Shown here: positions 1-6,038 of the stretch, in pieces
Position numbering within the stretch: position 1 is the first letter of the stretch
How the letters are laid out: each line of letters starts with the position of its first letter
Source of the DNA: UBA11891 sp965658355
Lineage (GTDB): Bacteria; Bacteroidota; Bacteroidia; Flavobacteriales; Flavobacteriaceae
Reading direction: 5' to 3'
Length of the DNA: 8,388 bases
NCBI GenBank assembly: GCA_965658355.1
Contig: CBFHRX010000049.1
Span: forward strand, 1-8,388
Program-made: the position numbers and the translations under genes
The notes under the pieces: model-generated
Told to the model about the DNA's origin: nothing
What the model saw: the letters and a program-made list of their open reading frames with translations, nothing else
The model's database searches: none

Positions 1-1004
1 TTGTAAAGGTGGGGATGAAGACAAAAAGGGCGCCCCAATCCAATAACATCCACTTTCCTTGCTTCTAAAGCAGCTTCCATTACAGCAACTGATCTAAACC
101 CACCGGTAAGCATCAGGGGCTTGTCTGTTTTTTGTCGGACTTTCTCTATATAGTCCAGAAAGTAAGCTTCCCTTTCGACTGTACTTTGTTTCCGGTTCCC
201 TTTGACCATAGCAGGTCTTTCATAGGTGCCTCCGGATATTTCTATTAAGTCCATTCCCAATTCAGAAAGTGTTTTGACGACTTCCATAGACTCTTCTTCT
301 GTAAAACCACCCCTTTGGAAATCAGCTGAATTGATCTTGATCCCCACCGGATAATCGGCCCCTACTTGGGACCGAATTTCCTTGTAAATTTCTGTTACAA
401 AGCGGGTTCTATTTTGGATGCTACCTCCCCATTGATCTGTTCTCTGGTTGGTCAAGGGCGATAAGAATTGACTGACCAAGTAGCCATGGGCACCGTGAAT
501 TTGACAGCCGGTAAAACCCGCTTCTTTGCAAATACGGGCAGTCGTACCATATCTTTTTATAAGCGCCCAGATTTCTTCTTCTTCGAGTGGTTTTGGGGTT
601 CTAAAAAGAGTAGAAGCTCCTCCCATTTTCAGGGGGATTGCTGAGGGCGCTACTATTTCCTTGTTGATCCAGGAAAAAGCCTGTCTTCCAGGGTGGTTAA
701 TTTGAGGCCAAAGATGAACCGCTGTTCCTTTTACAGCGGCTGCCCATTCTTGTACCAAATCAAAATGACGGTAGTCTTCCACGACAACATTCCGGGGTTC
801 TCCCAAAGCGCGACTGTCAATCATAATGTTTCCTGTGATGAGCAAGCCAGGGTTTCCTTTTGCCCACACCTTGTAGGCATTTATTAAAGTAGGGGTAGGG
901 GCATGACTATAAGTGCCAATGTTTTCACTCATTGCCGATTTGGCAATTCGATTGCTCAAAACGCTTCCATTGGGGAGTGTAAAAGAAGAAGATAGGTGTT
1001 TCAA
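1..1004 (-). CDS. NADH:flavin oxidoreductase, Old Yellow Enzyme family (3' end outside window)
   Basis: FMN-dependent ene-reductase-type enzyme with a TIM-barrel fold, probably cytosolic, expected to pass hydride from NAD(P)H to an unsaturated or quinone-like acceptor; the substrate cannot be deduced. The visible 334 residues contain, in order, the N-terminal FMN-contact stretch TLPNGSVLSNRIAKSAMSE (9-27), NHPGRQ (103-108), the catalytic-region motif IHGAHGYL (169-176) with H170 and H173 as the usual pair, GGSIQNRTRF (193-202), KINSADF (223-229), and the C-terminal FMN-phosphate site around GGFRS (301-305) and GLGRPF (322-327). Related enzymes run to roughly 400 residues, so the last part of the gene lies beyond position 1. 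No ATG precedes the conserved N-terminus: an in-frame TAG lies just upstream. I chose TTG at 1004, which gives a start resembling family members (M-K-H-L); the first in-frame ATG (residue 25) would cut into the conserved FMN region. Family certain, start and substrate uncertain. Confidence 0.93.
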   Translation of the reverse strand, partial: MKHLSSSFTLPNGSVLSNRIAKSAMSENIGTYSHAPTPTLINAYKVWAKGNPGLLITGNIMIDSRALGEPRNVVVEDYRHFDLVQEWAAAVKGTAVHLWPQINHPGRQAFSWINKEIVAPSAIPLKMGGASTLFRTPKPLEEEEIWALIKRYGTTARICKEAGFTGCQIHGAHGYLVSQFLSPLTNQRTDQWGGSIQNRTRFVTEIYKEIRSQVGADYPVGIKINSADFQRGGFTEEESMEVVKTLSELGMDLIEISGGTYERPAMVKGNRKQSTVEREAYFLDYIEKVRQKTDKPLMLTGGFRSVAVMEAALEARKVDVIGLGRPFCLHPHLY

Positions 1005-1055
1005 TTTTTTTAAGGCAATGTACTAAAAAGGGTAGGTAAGTGCTCTCTTGTTTTA

Positions 1056-1063
1056 TATCTTCG
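1056..1063 (+). promoter_or_regulatory. Possible -7 promoter element for the small ORF at 1081
   Basis: TATCTTCG differs from the Bacteroidota -7 consensus TAnnTTTG at one position and lies 17 nt before the ATG at 1081, a distance similar to the other promoters in this window. I see no convincing upstream TTG/TTTG (-33) element at the right spacing, so this is weak evidence. Confidence 0.3.
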
Positions 1064-1080
1064 TGCCAAAATAATATATC

Positions 1081-1164
1081 ATGGGAGTAGGAGCTATTGT
1101 TCTTGGAAGTGCCGCACTTTGCTTAGCCATTGCATTGGTCATAGAAGTCAAAGAAAGACTTTAA
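1081..1164 (+). CDS. Candidate 27-residue single-span membrane microprotein
   Basis: ATG at 1081 to TAA at 1162-1164 encodes 27 residues. Residues 2-21 are an unbroken run of small and hydrophobic amino acids (GVGAIVLGSAALCLAIALVI), enough for one transmembrane helix, and the tail is short and charged (EVKERL). With no positive charge before the helix and two after it, the expected orientation is N-out/C-in. The ORF is divergent from the flavin oxidoreductase gene, and a near-consensus -7 element sits 17 nt upstream. There is no Shine-Dalgarno sequence, which is normal for this phylum; the upstream sequence is A/T-rich. I do not recognise a family. An ORF this short can occur by chance, so the case rests on the clean membrane-helix composition, the charged tail and the promoter-like spacing. 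No function can be assigned. Confidence 0.35.
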   Translation: MGVGAIVLGSAALCLAIALVIEVKERL

Positions 1165-1188
1165 AAAAGCATAAATCTGAGAATCCCT

Positions 1189-1219
1189 GCTGAGGGGGAT
1201 AGACACTTTATGCCTCAGC
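1189..1219. repeat. Inverted repeat, 7-bp arms
   Basis: GCTGAGG (1189-1195) and CCTCAGC (1213-1219) are perfectly complementary across a 17-nt loop. The hairpin lies downstream of the small ORF and of the 3' end of metY, and is not followed by a T-run on either strand. Role unknown; it may be part of a structured 3' untranslated region or a small RNA. Confidence 0.5.
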
Positions 1220-1240
1220 TAGCGTCGTTATAGTTACCCA

Positions 1241-1264
1241 TGCCTCTACAATTTTGCAGAGGCA
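1241..1264. terminator. Near-palindrome after metY, possible transcript-end hairpin
   Basis: TGCCTCT (1241-1247) pairs with AGAGGCA (1258-1264); inside, CAA (1249-1251) can pair with TTG (1254-1256), leaving one A/C mismatch. It lies 36 nt past the metY stop codon on the minus strand, where a transcript-end hairpin is expected, but no T-run follows in either direction. A smaller hairpin, CACTT/AAGTG at 1272-1285, lies between this one and the metY stop. The structure is directly visible; the terminator role is inferred. Confidence 0.35.
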
Positions 1265-1300
1265 CTAGTGGCACTTCTAAAAGTGGGCTGTTTTAGGGGT

Positions 1301-2566
1301 TTAGAAGGCTTGTTTTAAATCTGCTTTTAAATCTTCGATATCTTCAAGCCCAACAGAAAGGCGTACTAAGTCTTGGGTGACGCCCGTTTCTTTTTGAGAT
1401 GCTTCATTTAATTGTTGGTGCGTCGTACTTGCCGGATGAATAATAAGGGATTTAGAATCCCCAATATTGGCCAATAGCGAGAAGATCTTGGTCTCATCAG
1501 CTACTTTTTTAGCGGCATCAAAACCACCTTTTAAGCCAAAGGTGACAATCCCACTTTGTCCTTTAGGCAAGTAGGTTTTGGCTAAGCCATTGTATTTACT
1601 TGCTGCCAAGCCTGGGTAGTTGACCCACGCGACTTCTTCTTGTTGCTCCAACCAAGTGGCAATCTCTAAAGCAGCCTTAGAATGCTGTTGCATGCGGACA
1701 CTTAGGGTTTCCAGTCCTTGGATGATCTGAAAACTATTGAATGGGCTTAGCGCTGCCCCAAAGTCTCTCAATCCTTCAATACGAACCTTCGCAATAAAGG
1801 CGGCAGGGCCTAATGCCTCATGATACACAAGTCCGTGATAACCGGCAGAGGGTTCTGTAAATTCAGGGAATAAGCCATTGCCATAATCAAAAGTTCCAGC
1901 GTCGATGATAACCCCACCCATAGCGGTTCCATTTCCATTGATAAACTTGGTCAAAGAGTGGATGACAATATTGGCTCCGTGTTCTATGGGATTCAATAGA
2001 GCTGGGGTAGCCACCGTATTATCTACGATAAAAGGGACCTTCGCTTTTTTAGCATAGTCAGAAATAGCTTTTAGATCAAGAACATCTAATTTTGGATTTC
2101 CAAGTGATTCAGCAAAGAATGCACGTGTATTGTCTTGAACTGCTGCTTCAAAATTTGCCGGATCATCGGGATCCACAAAAGTAGTGGTAATGCCCAAACG
2201 AGGTAGCGTAACACTTAACAGATTGTAGGTGCCGCCATACAAGCTATTGGAGGCCACAATATGATCTCCCGACTTAAGCATCACCATTAATGCCGTCGCT
2301 ATAGCTGATGTTCCAGAGGCAGTGGATACAGCAGCTATACCGCCTTCCAAAGCTGCCATTCGTTGCTCTAACACGTCGTTTGTAGGATTGTTGAGTCGTG
2401 TGTAAATGTACCCGGGTTCTGCTAATGAAAATAAGTTAGCAGCATGTTCCGCATTATTAAATACATAAGCAGTCGATTGATAGATTGGTACCGCGCGTGT
2501 TCCTTGTGTTTTATCCACTTCATGTCCAGCGTGAAGTGTTTTGGTGTTAAAGTTATGCTCTGACAT
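1301..2566 (-). CDS. metY: O-acetylhomoserine sulfhydrylase (aminocarboxypropyltransferase)
   Basis: PLP enzyme of the Cys/Met-metabolism family. It condenses O-acetylhomoserine with sulfide (or methanethiol) to give homocysteine (or methionine), a cytosolic step in direct sulfhydrylation. In the 421-residue product, YTRLNNPT (55-62) is the family's phosphate/PLP-contact motif, ASGTSA (83-88) the turn binding PLP phosphate, DNT (182-184) carries the Asp facing the pyridine nitrogen, and SLTKF (204-208) holds the Schiff-base lysine K207. The length and the insertion-rich middle (SLGNPKLDVLD, then the FPEFTEPSAGYHGLVY stretch) favour MetY over MetB/MetC. I start at ATG 2566 (MSEHNFNTKTLHAGH). 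The upstream in-frame TTG at 2590 adds eight residues but falls inside the -7 promoter element and so should not be transcribed. Divergent from the Rrf2 regulator, which probably controls it. Identification firm; MetY versus a related sulfhydrylase is less certain. Confidence 0.95.
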   Translation of the reverse strand: MSEHNFNTKTLHAGHEVDKTQGTRAVPIYQSTAYVFNNAEHAANLFSLAEPGYIYTRLNNPTNDVLEQRMAALEGGIAAVSTASGTSAIATALMVMLKSGDHIVASNSLYGGTYNLLSVTLPRLGITTTFVDPDDPANFEAAVQDNTRAFFAESLGNPKLDVLDLKAISDYAKKAKVPFIVDNTVATPALLNPIEHGANIVIHSLTKFINGNGTAMGGVIIDAGTFDYGNGLFPEFTEPSAGYHGLVYHEALGPAAFIAKVRIEGLRDFGAALSPFNSFQIIQGLETLSVRMQQHSKAALEIATWLEQQEEVAWVNYPGLAASKYNGLAKTYLPKGQSGIVTFGLKGGFDAAKKVADETKIFSLLANIGDSKSLIIHPASTTHQQLNEASQKETGVTQDLVRLSVGLEDIEDLKADLKQAF

Positions 2567-2587
2567 TATTCCTGTTTTAATGAAGGG

Positions 2588-2618
2588 CAAATGTATTGCA
2601 GACTTTTTAATAAAACAA
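2588..2618 (-). promoter_or_regulatory. metY promoter (TTG-N20-TACATTTG)
   Basis: On the minus strand TACATTTG (2595 down to 2588) matches the Bacteroidota -7 consensus TAnnTTTG, and TTG at 2618-2616 lies exactly 20 nt upstream, within the usual spacing for the -33 element. Transcription would start roughly at 2575-2583, giving a very short leader before ATG 2566. This leaves no room for a riboswitch and supports the downstream start codon. Confidence 0.65.
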
Positions 2619-2624
2619 TAAAAA

Positions 2625-2641
2625 CCTATAAAGTTTATAGG
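2625..2641. promoter_or_regulatory. Perfect 17-bp palindrome, candidate Rrf2 operator
   Basis: CCTATAAAGTTTATAGG consists of two 8-bp arms, CCTATAAA and TTTATAGG, around a single central G, with no mismatch. It lies immediately upstream of the metY -33 element (2616-2618) and about 28 nt upstream of the -7 element of the divergent rrf2 promoter (2669-2676). A dimeric winged-helix regulator such as the adjacent Rrf2 protein would bind a site of this symmetry. Its position beyond the metY -33 element suits activation of metY as well as, or rather than, repression. Direct observation of symmetry; the binding partner is inferred. Confidence 0.6.
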
Positions 2642-2668
2642 GAATACCTGTTTTAGCTAAATTTCAAG

Positions 2669-2676
2669 TATCTTTG
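2669..2676 (+). promoter_or_regulatory. -7 element of the rrf2 promoter
   Basis: TATCTTTG is an exact match to TAnnTTTG and lies 22 nt before the ATG at 2699. I see no clear TTG at -33 (the region reads TGTTTTAGC), so the promoter may be weak or need an activator. Confidence 0.55.
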
Positions 2677-2698
2677 ACTTGTAAATGTACGTTGATAT

Positions 2699-3130
2699 AT
2701 GATTTCAAAAAAGTGTAAATATGCCATCAAGGCCTTGTTATATCTAGCCGACAATCAAGTAGAGAACCGTTCTATCTATTCAACTGAAATTGCCGAAAAG
2801 GAAAAAATACCGCAAAAATTTTTAGAGACAATACTTCGGGAATTACGCAATTTTCAACTATTACAGAGCAAAAGAGGAAAAACGGGAGGGTATCGATTGC
2901 TAAAAAACCCGTCTGAAATTAAAGTGTCAGAGTTGATGCGGATGATGGATGGCCCCATAGCTCTATTGCCCTGTGTATCGCTCCATTATTATGCAGCTTG
3001 CGAGGAGTGTGATGAAAAAACATGTACCATCAAACCTGTTTTTGAACAAGTGCGAGATCAAACCCTTACTATACTGGGGAATACAAGCATCGAAATGATG
3101 CGCCACAATACCTTAGAAACAATCCAGTAG
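2699..3130 (+). CDS. Rrf2-family transcriptional regulator with cysteine cluster
   Basis: Dimeric winged-helix DNA-binding regulator. The N-terminus (KCKYAIKALLYLAD, 5-18) and the helix-turn-helix/wing (EIAEKEKIPQKFLETILREL, 30-49, then SKRGKTGGYRL, 57-67) are typical of Rrf2 proteins, and 143 residues is the normal length. The sensor loop has four cysteines: C92, C101, C104 and C109. In IscR and NsrR the [Fe-S] ligands are three cysteines spaced about five residues apart; here the spacing is C-x8-C-x2-C-x4-C, so a cluster or thiol switch is possible but the ligand set is not the standard one. It is divergent from metY across a shared region holding a perfect palindrome, which suggests control of sulfur assimilation or methionine/cysteine synthesis and probably of itself. 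CymR- or IscR-like roles are alternatives. Family call firm, target inferred. Confidence 0.92.
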   Translation: MISKKCKYAIKALLYLADNQVENRSIYSTEIAEKEKIPQKFLETILRELRNFQLLQSKRGKTGGYRLLKNPSEIKVSELMRMMDGPIALLPCVSLHYYAACEECDEKTCTIKPVFEQVRDQTLTILGNTSIEMMRHNTLETIQ

Positions 3131-3207
3131 CCAGCAGACTACAACTCCTTTTTTGATAATTCCAAAAACAAGGGTGTACCAAACCATTTTCGTAGGCTTC
3201 ATATTTT

Positions 3208-4671
3208 TCATAACCCACTGATAAAACTACCTAATGCATCTTTGAACTGAAAGCCTTCAAAGGTTCTGTACTTGTTGAGCTTTTTATGTGCTTCCAGCCC
3301 CCATATTAAAAACTCGATCATAAAATAGCGTTCGGCGTCCTCGAGTTCACCTAGGTGTTCTTTCACAATAGCTTCTGCACCCCCTACATTGTTCAGCAAT
3401 TCCTGGTAGTCTTTTTCTGTCAGATCATCCCCAATAAACAGTTCGTTGTTTCCAAAAAACCAACCTAGCAAGTCATCATAGGGGCCTTTTTCATCGGCTT
3501 TTTCCAGTTTTTCAACCTTGGTAAAAAAGTCCGGAAAAAGTGTTTTAATTGCCTCGTTGATAAGGTGATACGATATTTGATCGGCCCCTTCTTGTTCGCC
3601 TTCATACACGAGTTCTATTTTCCCATTAATCGCTGGAATCACCCCCATAAAGTCACCCATTCGAATGGATGTAGTGGCGTCTCCTGATTTGAGTAAACGT
3701 CTTTCAGCTGTACTCATTAAATTTTCATAAGCGGTGATGCTCATACGTGCACTCACGCCGCTTTTGGCATCAACATACTCGCTTTTTCTAGCTTCAAAAC
3801 CGATCTGTTCAAGAAGGTCTTTGGCCAATTCAGGGACGTAAATAGCGGTTTCTAATGTGTCATCCAATTGGGTTTCTTGTGCAGTAATGGCTTTGGCAAT
3901 TTCACGATTGTGCGGATAGTGGGTTAGGATTTGAGAGCCTATCCTGTCTTTTAGGGGAGTCACGATACTGCCTCTGTTGGTATAATCTTCTGGATTGGCG
4001 GTAAAGATGATTTGAGTTTCGATTGGAAATCGGAGCTTAAATCCTCGGATTTGAATTTCTTTCTCTTGTAAAATAGAAAAGAGCGCTACCTGAATTCTTG
4101 CTTGTAGGTCAGGGAGTTCGTTTAATACAAAAATGCAACGATGTGCCCGGGGGATCATCCCGAAATGAATGGCCCTTTCATCGGCATAAGAGAGTTTTAG
4201 ATTGGACGCTTTAATCGGATCGACGTCTCCAATTAAATCGGCTACTGTTACATCTGGAGTAGCCAGCTTTTCAAAAAAGCGATCCTCCCGATGCAACCAT
4301 TCTACAGGAGTTTCATCGCCCAATTCAGCAATTTGGTCTTTGGCTTCTTTACTGATCGGGTGTAGGGGATCGTCATTTATTTCAGATCCTTTTACGATCG
4401 GAATCCACTCGTCTAGTAAAGCAGTCATTTGACGGGCGAGTCTTGTTTTAGCTTGTCCGCGCAAACCCAGCAAATTGATATTATGGCCCGAGAGCAGTGC
4501 CCGTTCAACATCAGGAATAACGGTATTTTCATATCCAATTAATCCTGTGAAGGTAGGCATGCCCTCTTTGAGGCGTTCTCTCAAGTTTCGAGCGAGTTCT
4601 TGTTGTACACTAACAGATTGGTAGCCGCTTGCTTTCAGTGCTCCTAGTGTTGTGATGTCTTTTTTATTCAT
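3208..4671 (-). CDS. MoxR/Mg-chelatase-like AAA+ ATPase (partner of VWA protein)
   Basis: AAA+ ATPase of 487 residues related to the MoxR and magnesium-chelatase I groups. These usually act with a VWA-domain partner to remodel or insert metal into other proteins; the client here is unknown. Visible motifs: P-loop GLRGQAKT (69-76, K75), Walker B CIFVLNE (179-185, catalytic E185), sensor 1 FTANPEDY (223-230, N226), a likely arginine finger R243 in LKDRIGSQ, and a likely sensor 2 arginine in GVSARMS (305-311). Two deviations stand out: alanine (A74) replaces the glycine normally preceding the P-loop lysine, and Walker B ends N-E rather than D-E. A long acidic C-terminal helical region (about 350-487) follows. 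It begins 20 nt after the VWA gene stop codon, so the two are probably co-transcribed. No chlorophyll, cobalamin or gas-vesicle gene is nearby, so the automatic label 'magnesium chelatase' should not be taken as function. Confidence 0.85.
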   Translation of the reverse strand: MNKKDITTLGALKASGYQSVSVQQELARNLRERLKEGMPTFTGLIGYENTVIPDVERALLSGHNINLLGLRGQAKTRLARQMTALLDEWIPIVKGSEINDDPLHPISKEAKDQIAELGDETPVEWLHREDRFFEKLATPDVTVADLIGDVDPIKASNLKLSYADERAIHFGMIPRAHRCIFVLNELPDLQARIQVALFSILQEKEIQIRGFKLRFPIETQIIFTANPEDYTNRGSIVTPLKDRIGSQILTHYPHNREIAKAITAQETQLDDTLETAIYVPELAKDLLEQIGFEARKSEYVDAKSGVSARMSITAYENLMSTAERRLLKSGDATTSIRMGDFMGVIPAINGKIELVYEGEQEGADQISYHLINEAIKTLFPDFFTKVEKLEKADEKGPYDDLLGWFFGNNELFIGDDLTEKDYQELLNNVGGAEAIVKEHLGELEDAERYFMIEFLIWGLEAHKKLNKYRTFEGFQFKDALGSFISGL

Positions 4672-4691
4672 AGCAGTGCGTCAATAACATT

Positions 4692-5816
4692 TTATTCTAA
4701 TCGTTTTTTTCGATTGGTTTCGTAATCTTCAAAAATCATTTCTCCAAGCCCTTTTAGGCCAGTAAAAAATGCTTTCCCTTGATTCGCTTCTGTAAATTTT
4801 CGTATAAATTGTTGTAGATAGGGGTCTTGTGCAATCATGAAGGTCGTGATTGGAATCTTCAGTTTGCGTGACTGGCGAGCCATATTATAGCATTTTTCAA
4901 CAATATGCTCATCCAAACCGACGCTGTTTTTGTAGTAGGTTCCGTCGGGTTGTTTTAGACAGCTAGGCTTGCCATCTGTGATCATGAAAATTTGTTTGTT
5001 ACTGTTTTTCTTTCTTCTTAAAATATCAAGAGCCAGCTGCAATCCTGCCACAGTGTTGGTATGGTAAGGCCCTACTTGCAGATAAGGAAGGTCTTTTAGC
5101 GGAATGGGCCAAGCATCGTTGCCAAATACGATAATGTCTAAAGTATCCTTGGGATAGCGGGTTGTAATGAGCTCAGACAGGGCCATGGCCACTTTTTTAG
5201 CAGGGGTAATGCGATCTTCACCGTACAAAATCATACTGTGACTGATATCAATCATCAGTACTGTACTCATTTGTGTTTTAAAGAAATTATCTTCTACAAC
5301 AAGATCTTCTTGCTGCAAGCTAAAGTCTATCCCGGTAGTCCGAATTTGGGCATTTTTGATGCTTTCTGTTAGGGCAATTTGTTCAAGGGGATCGCCAAAT
5401 TGATAGGCTTTAAATTCACCCGTACTATCTTGCCCTTGCCCTATTTTCTTGGTTTTATGATTTCCAGAACCGGACTTCCGCAGTTTGCCAAAAATTTGCT
5501 TCAGAGCATGTTCTCGTAAAAGTTTTTCCGTTTTGGCTGTTAGCGCCATTCCATCACCTGATCCATCACCCGAAGCTTTTGGTTGGATGTAGTTTCGCTC
5601 TAGCAATTCTTTTATAAAATCATCTATAGTATAGTCTTCATCTGTGAGTTCGTATTCTTTATCAAGCTCTCGAAGCCAGTCAATAGCCTCATCAAAATCA
5701 CCCGATGTATGGGTGATCAATTCCTTGAAGATTTCAAACAGCCGTTCAAACGGAGTTTGGTCAGGAGCTTGGTAAGCAGTAAAACGAAAACCCAATGCAG
5801 GCAGATTCTTTTTCAT
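4692..5816 (-). CDS. VWA-domain protein, first gene of the AAA+/VWA operon
   Basis: A 374-residue protein with a C-terminal von Willebrand factor A domain (about 184-365). The MIDAS metal site looks complete: D190-I-S192-H-S194, a threonine in GPYHTNT (T253 or T255), and D281 in MITDGKPS. The N-terminal half is different: a helical, acidic stretch (20-75) followed by a glycine/serine-rich linker (82-89) and a basic segment (105-127). There is no signal peptide or membrane span, so it should be cytoplasmic. VWA proteins of this type work with MoxR/Mg-chelatase-like ATPases, recognising a client through the MIDAS ion while the ATPase ring supplies force. The downstream gene encodes just such an ATPase, which makes a functional pair likely. 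A full MIDAS argues for metal-dependent client binding. The client and process cannot be read from the window. Confidence 0.85.
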   Translation of the reverse strand: MKKNLPALGFRFTAYQAPDQTPFERLFEIFKELITHTSGDFDEAIDWLRELDKEYELTDEDYTIDDFIKELLERNYIQPKASGDGSGDGMALTAKTEKLLREHALKQIFGKLRKSGSGNHKTKKIGQGQDSTGEFKAYQFGDPLEQIALTESIKNAQIRTTGIDFSLQQEDLVVEDNFFKTQMSTVLMIDISHSMILYGEDRITPAKKVAMALSELITTRYPKDTLDIIVFGNDAWPIPLKDLPYLQVGPYHTNTVAGLQLALDILRRKKNSNKQIFMITDGKPSCLKQPDGTYYKNSVGLDEHIVEKCYNMARQSRKLKIPITTFMIAQDPYLQQFIRKFTEANQGKAFFTGLKGLGEMIFEDYETNRKKRLE

Positions 5817-5892
5817 CTTTTTTCAATAGGCTTTTCCAAAACAAGCACTCAGGTCAAGGTGGTTGCTGAGAGTGGAAAAGTTTCATAGCATT

Positions 5893-5900
5893 CAAAATTA
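5893..5900 (-). promoter_or_regulatory. Possible -7 element for the VWA-AAA+ operon
   Basis: TAATTTTG on the minus strand matches TAnnTTTG and lies 76 nt upstream of the VWA start codon at 5816. No TTG is visible at the -33 position, and A/T-rich sequence yields such matches by chance, so confidence is low. Confidence 0.3.
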
Positions 5901-5979
5901 AGGATATTTTTAAGAGTATGGGCAGCATAAAAAGACTATTGTTTCTGGCTATTTTCTATGGAGTTGTCCCTAAAAACAC

Positions 5980-5987
5980 TATATTTG
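5980..5987 (+). promoter_or_regulatory. -7 element of the rimP-nusA-infB promoter
   Basis: TATATTTG is an exact match to TAnnTTTG, followed by CACC as in the infB-proximal site at 7769. It lies 54 nt before the rimP ATG, giving a leader of roughly 45-50 nt that contains the hairpin at 6008-6038. The -33 element is unclear: TTG at 5964-5966 is too close (13 nt). Confidence 0.6.
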
Positions 5988-6007
5988 CACCATTATCGAA
6001 TCTATAC

Positions 6008-6038
6008 AGGAGGCGACCATTGAGTCCCTCTTTTTTTT
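6008..6038 (+). terminator. Terminator-like hairpin with T8 run in the rimP leader (putative attenuator)
   Basis: GAGG (6010-6013) pairs with CCTC (6027-6030) and GAC (6015-6017) with GTC (6024-6026), with one bulged C at 6014 and a six-base loop CATTGA. G6009 and A6008 can extend the stem by pairing with the first two T residues. Eight T residues (6031-6038) follow directly, the layout of an intrinsic terminator. It lies inside the operon leader, downstream of the promoter, and ends 3 nt before the rimP start codon, so it would act as an attenuator. The stem is short, so efficiency is uncertain. Confidence 0.5.

Noticed and set aside
2567..2590. Eight-residue N-terminal extension of MetY from an in-frame TTG.
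   Set aside because: The TTG is part of the metY -7 element, so it should not be in the mRNA, and ATG 2566 gives the usual family N-terminus.
2567..2698. SAM-type riboswitch upstream of metY.
   Set aside because: The promoter position leaves a leader of only about 10-20 nt, too short for any known SAM riboswitch.
3147..3173. Imperfect inverted repeat between rrf2 and the AAA+ gene as a bidirectional terminator.
   Set aside because: The arms pair only with bulges and mainly through A/T pairs, with no T-run after them; the 77-nt convergent gap has no feature I can support.
3208..5816. Reading the AAA+/VWA pair as a true magnesium or cobalt chelatase.
   Set aside because: No third large chelatase subunit or tetrapyrrole gene is present, and the motifs fit the wider MoxR/chelatase-like group rather than BchI/BchD specifically.
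6008..6013. AGGAGG as the Shine-Dalgarno sequence of rimP.
   Set aside because: It is 28 nt from the rimP ATG, far outside the functional spacing, and no in-frame rimP start exists nearer because TGA occurs at 6021-6023.
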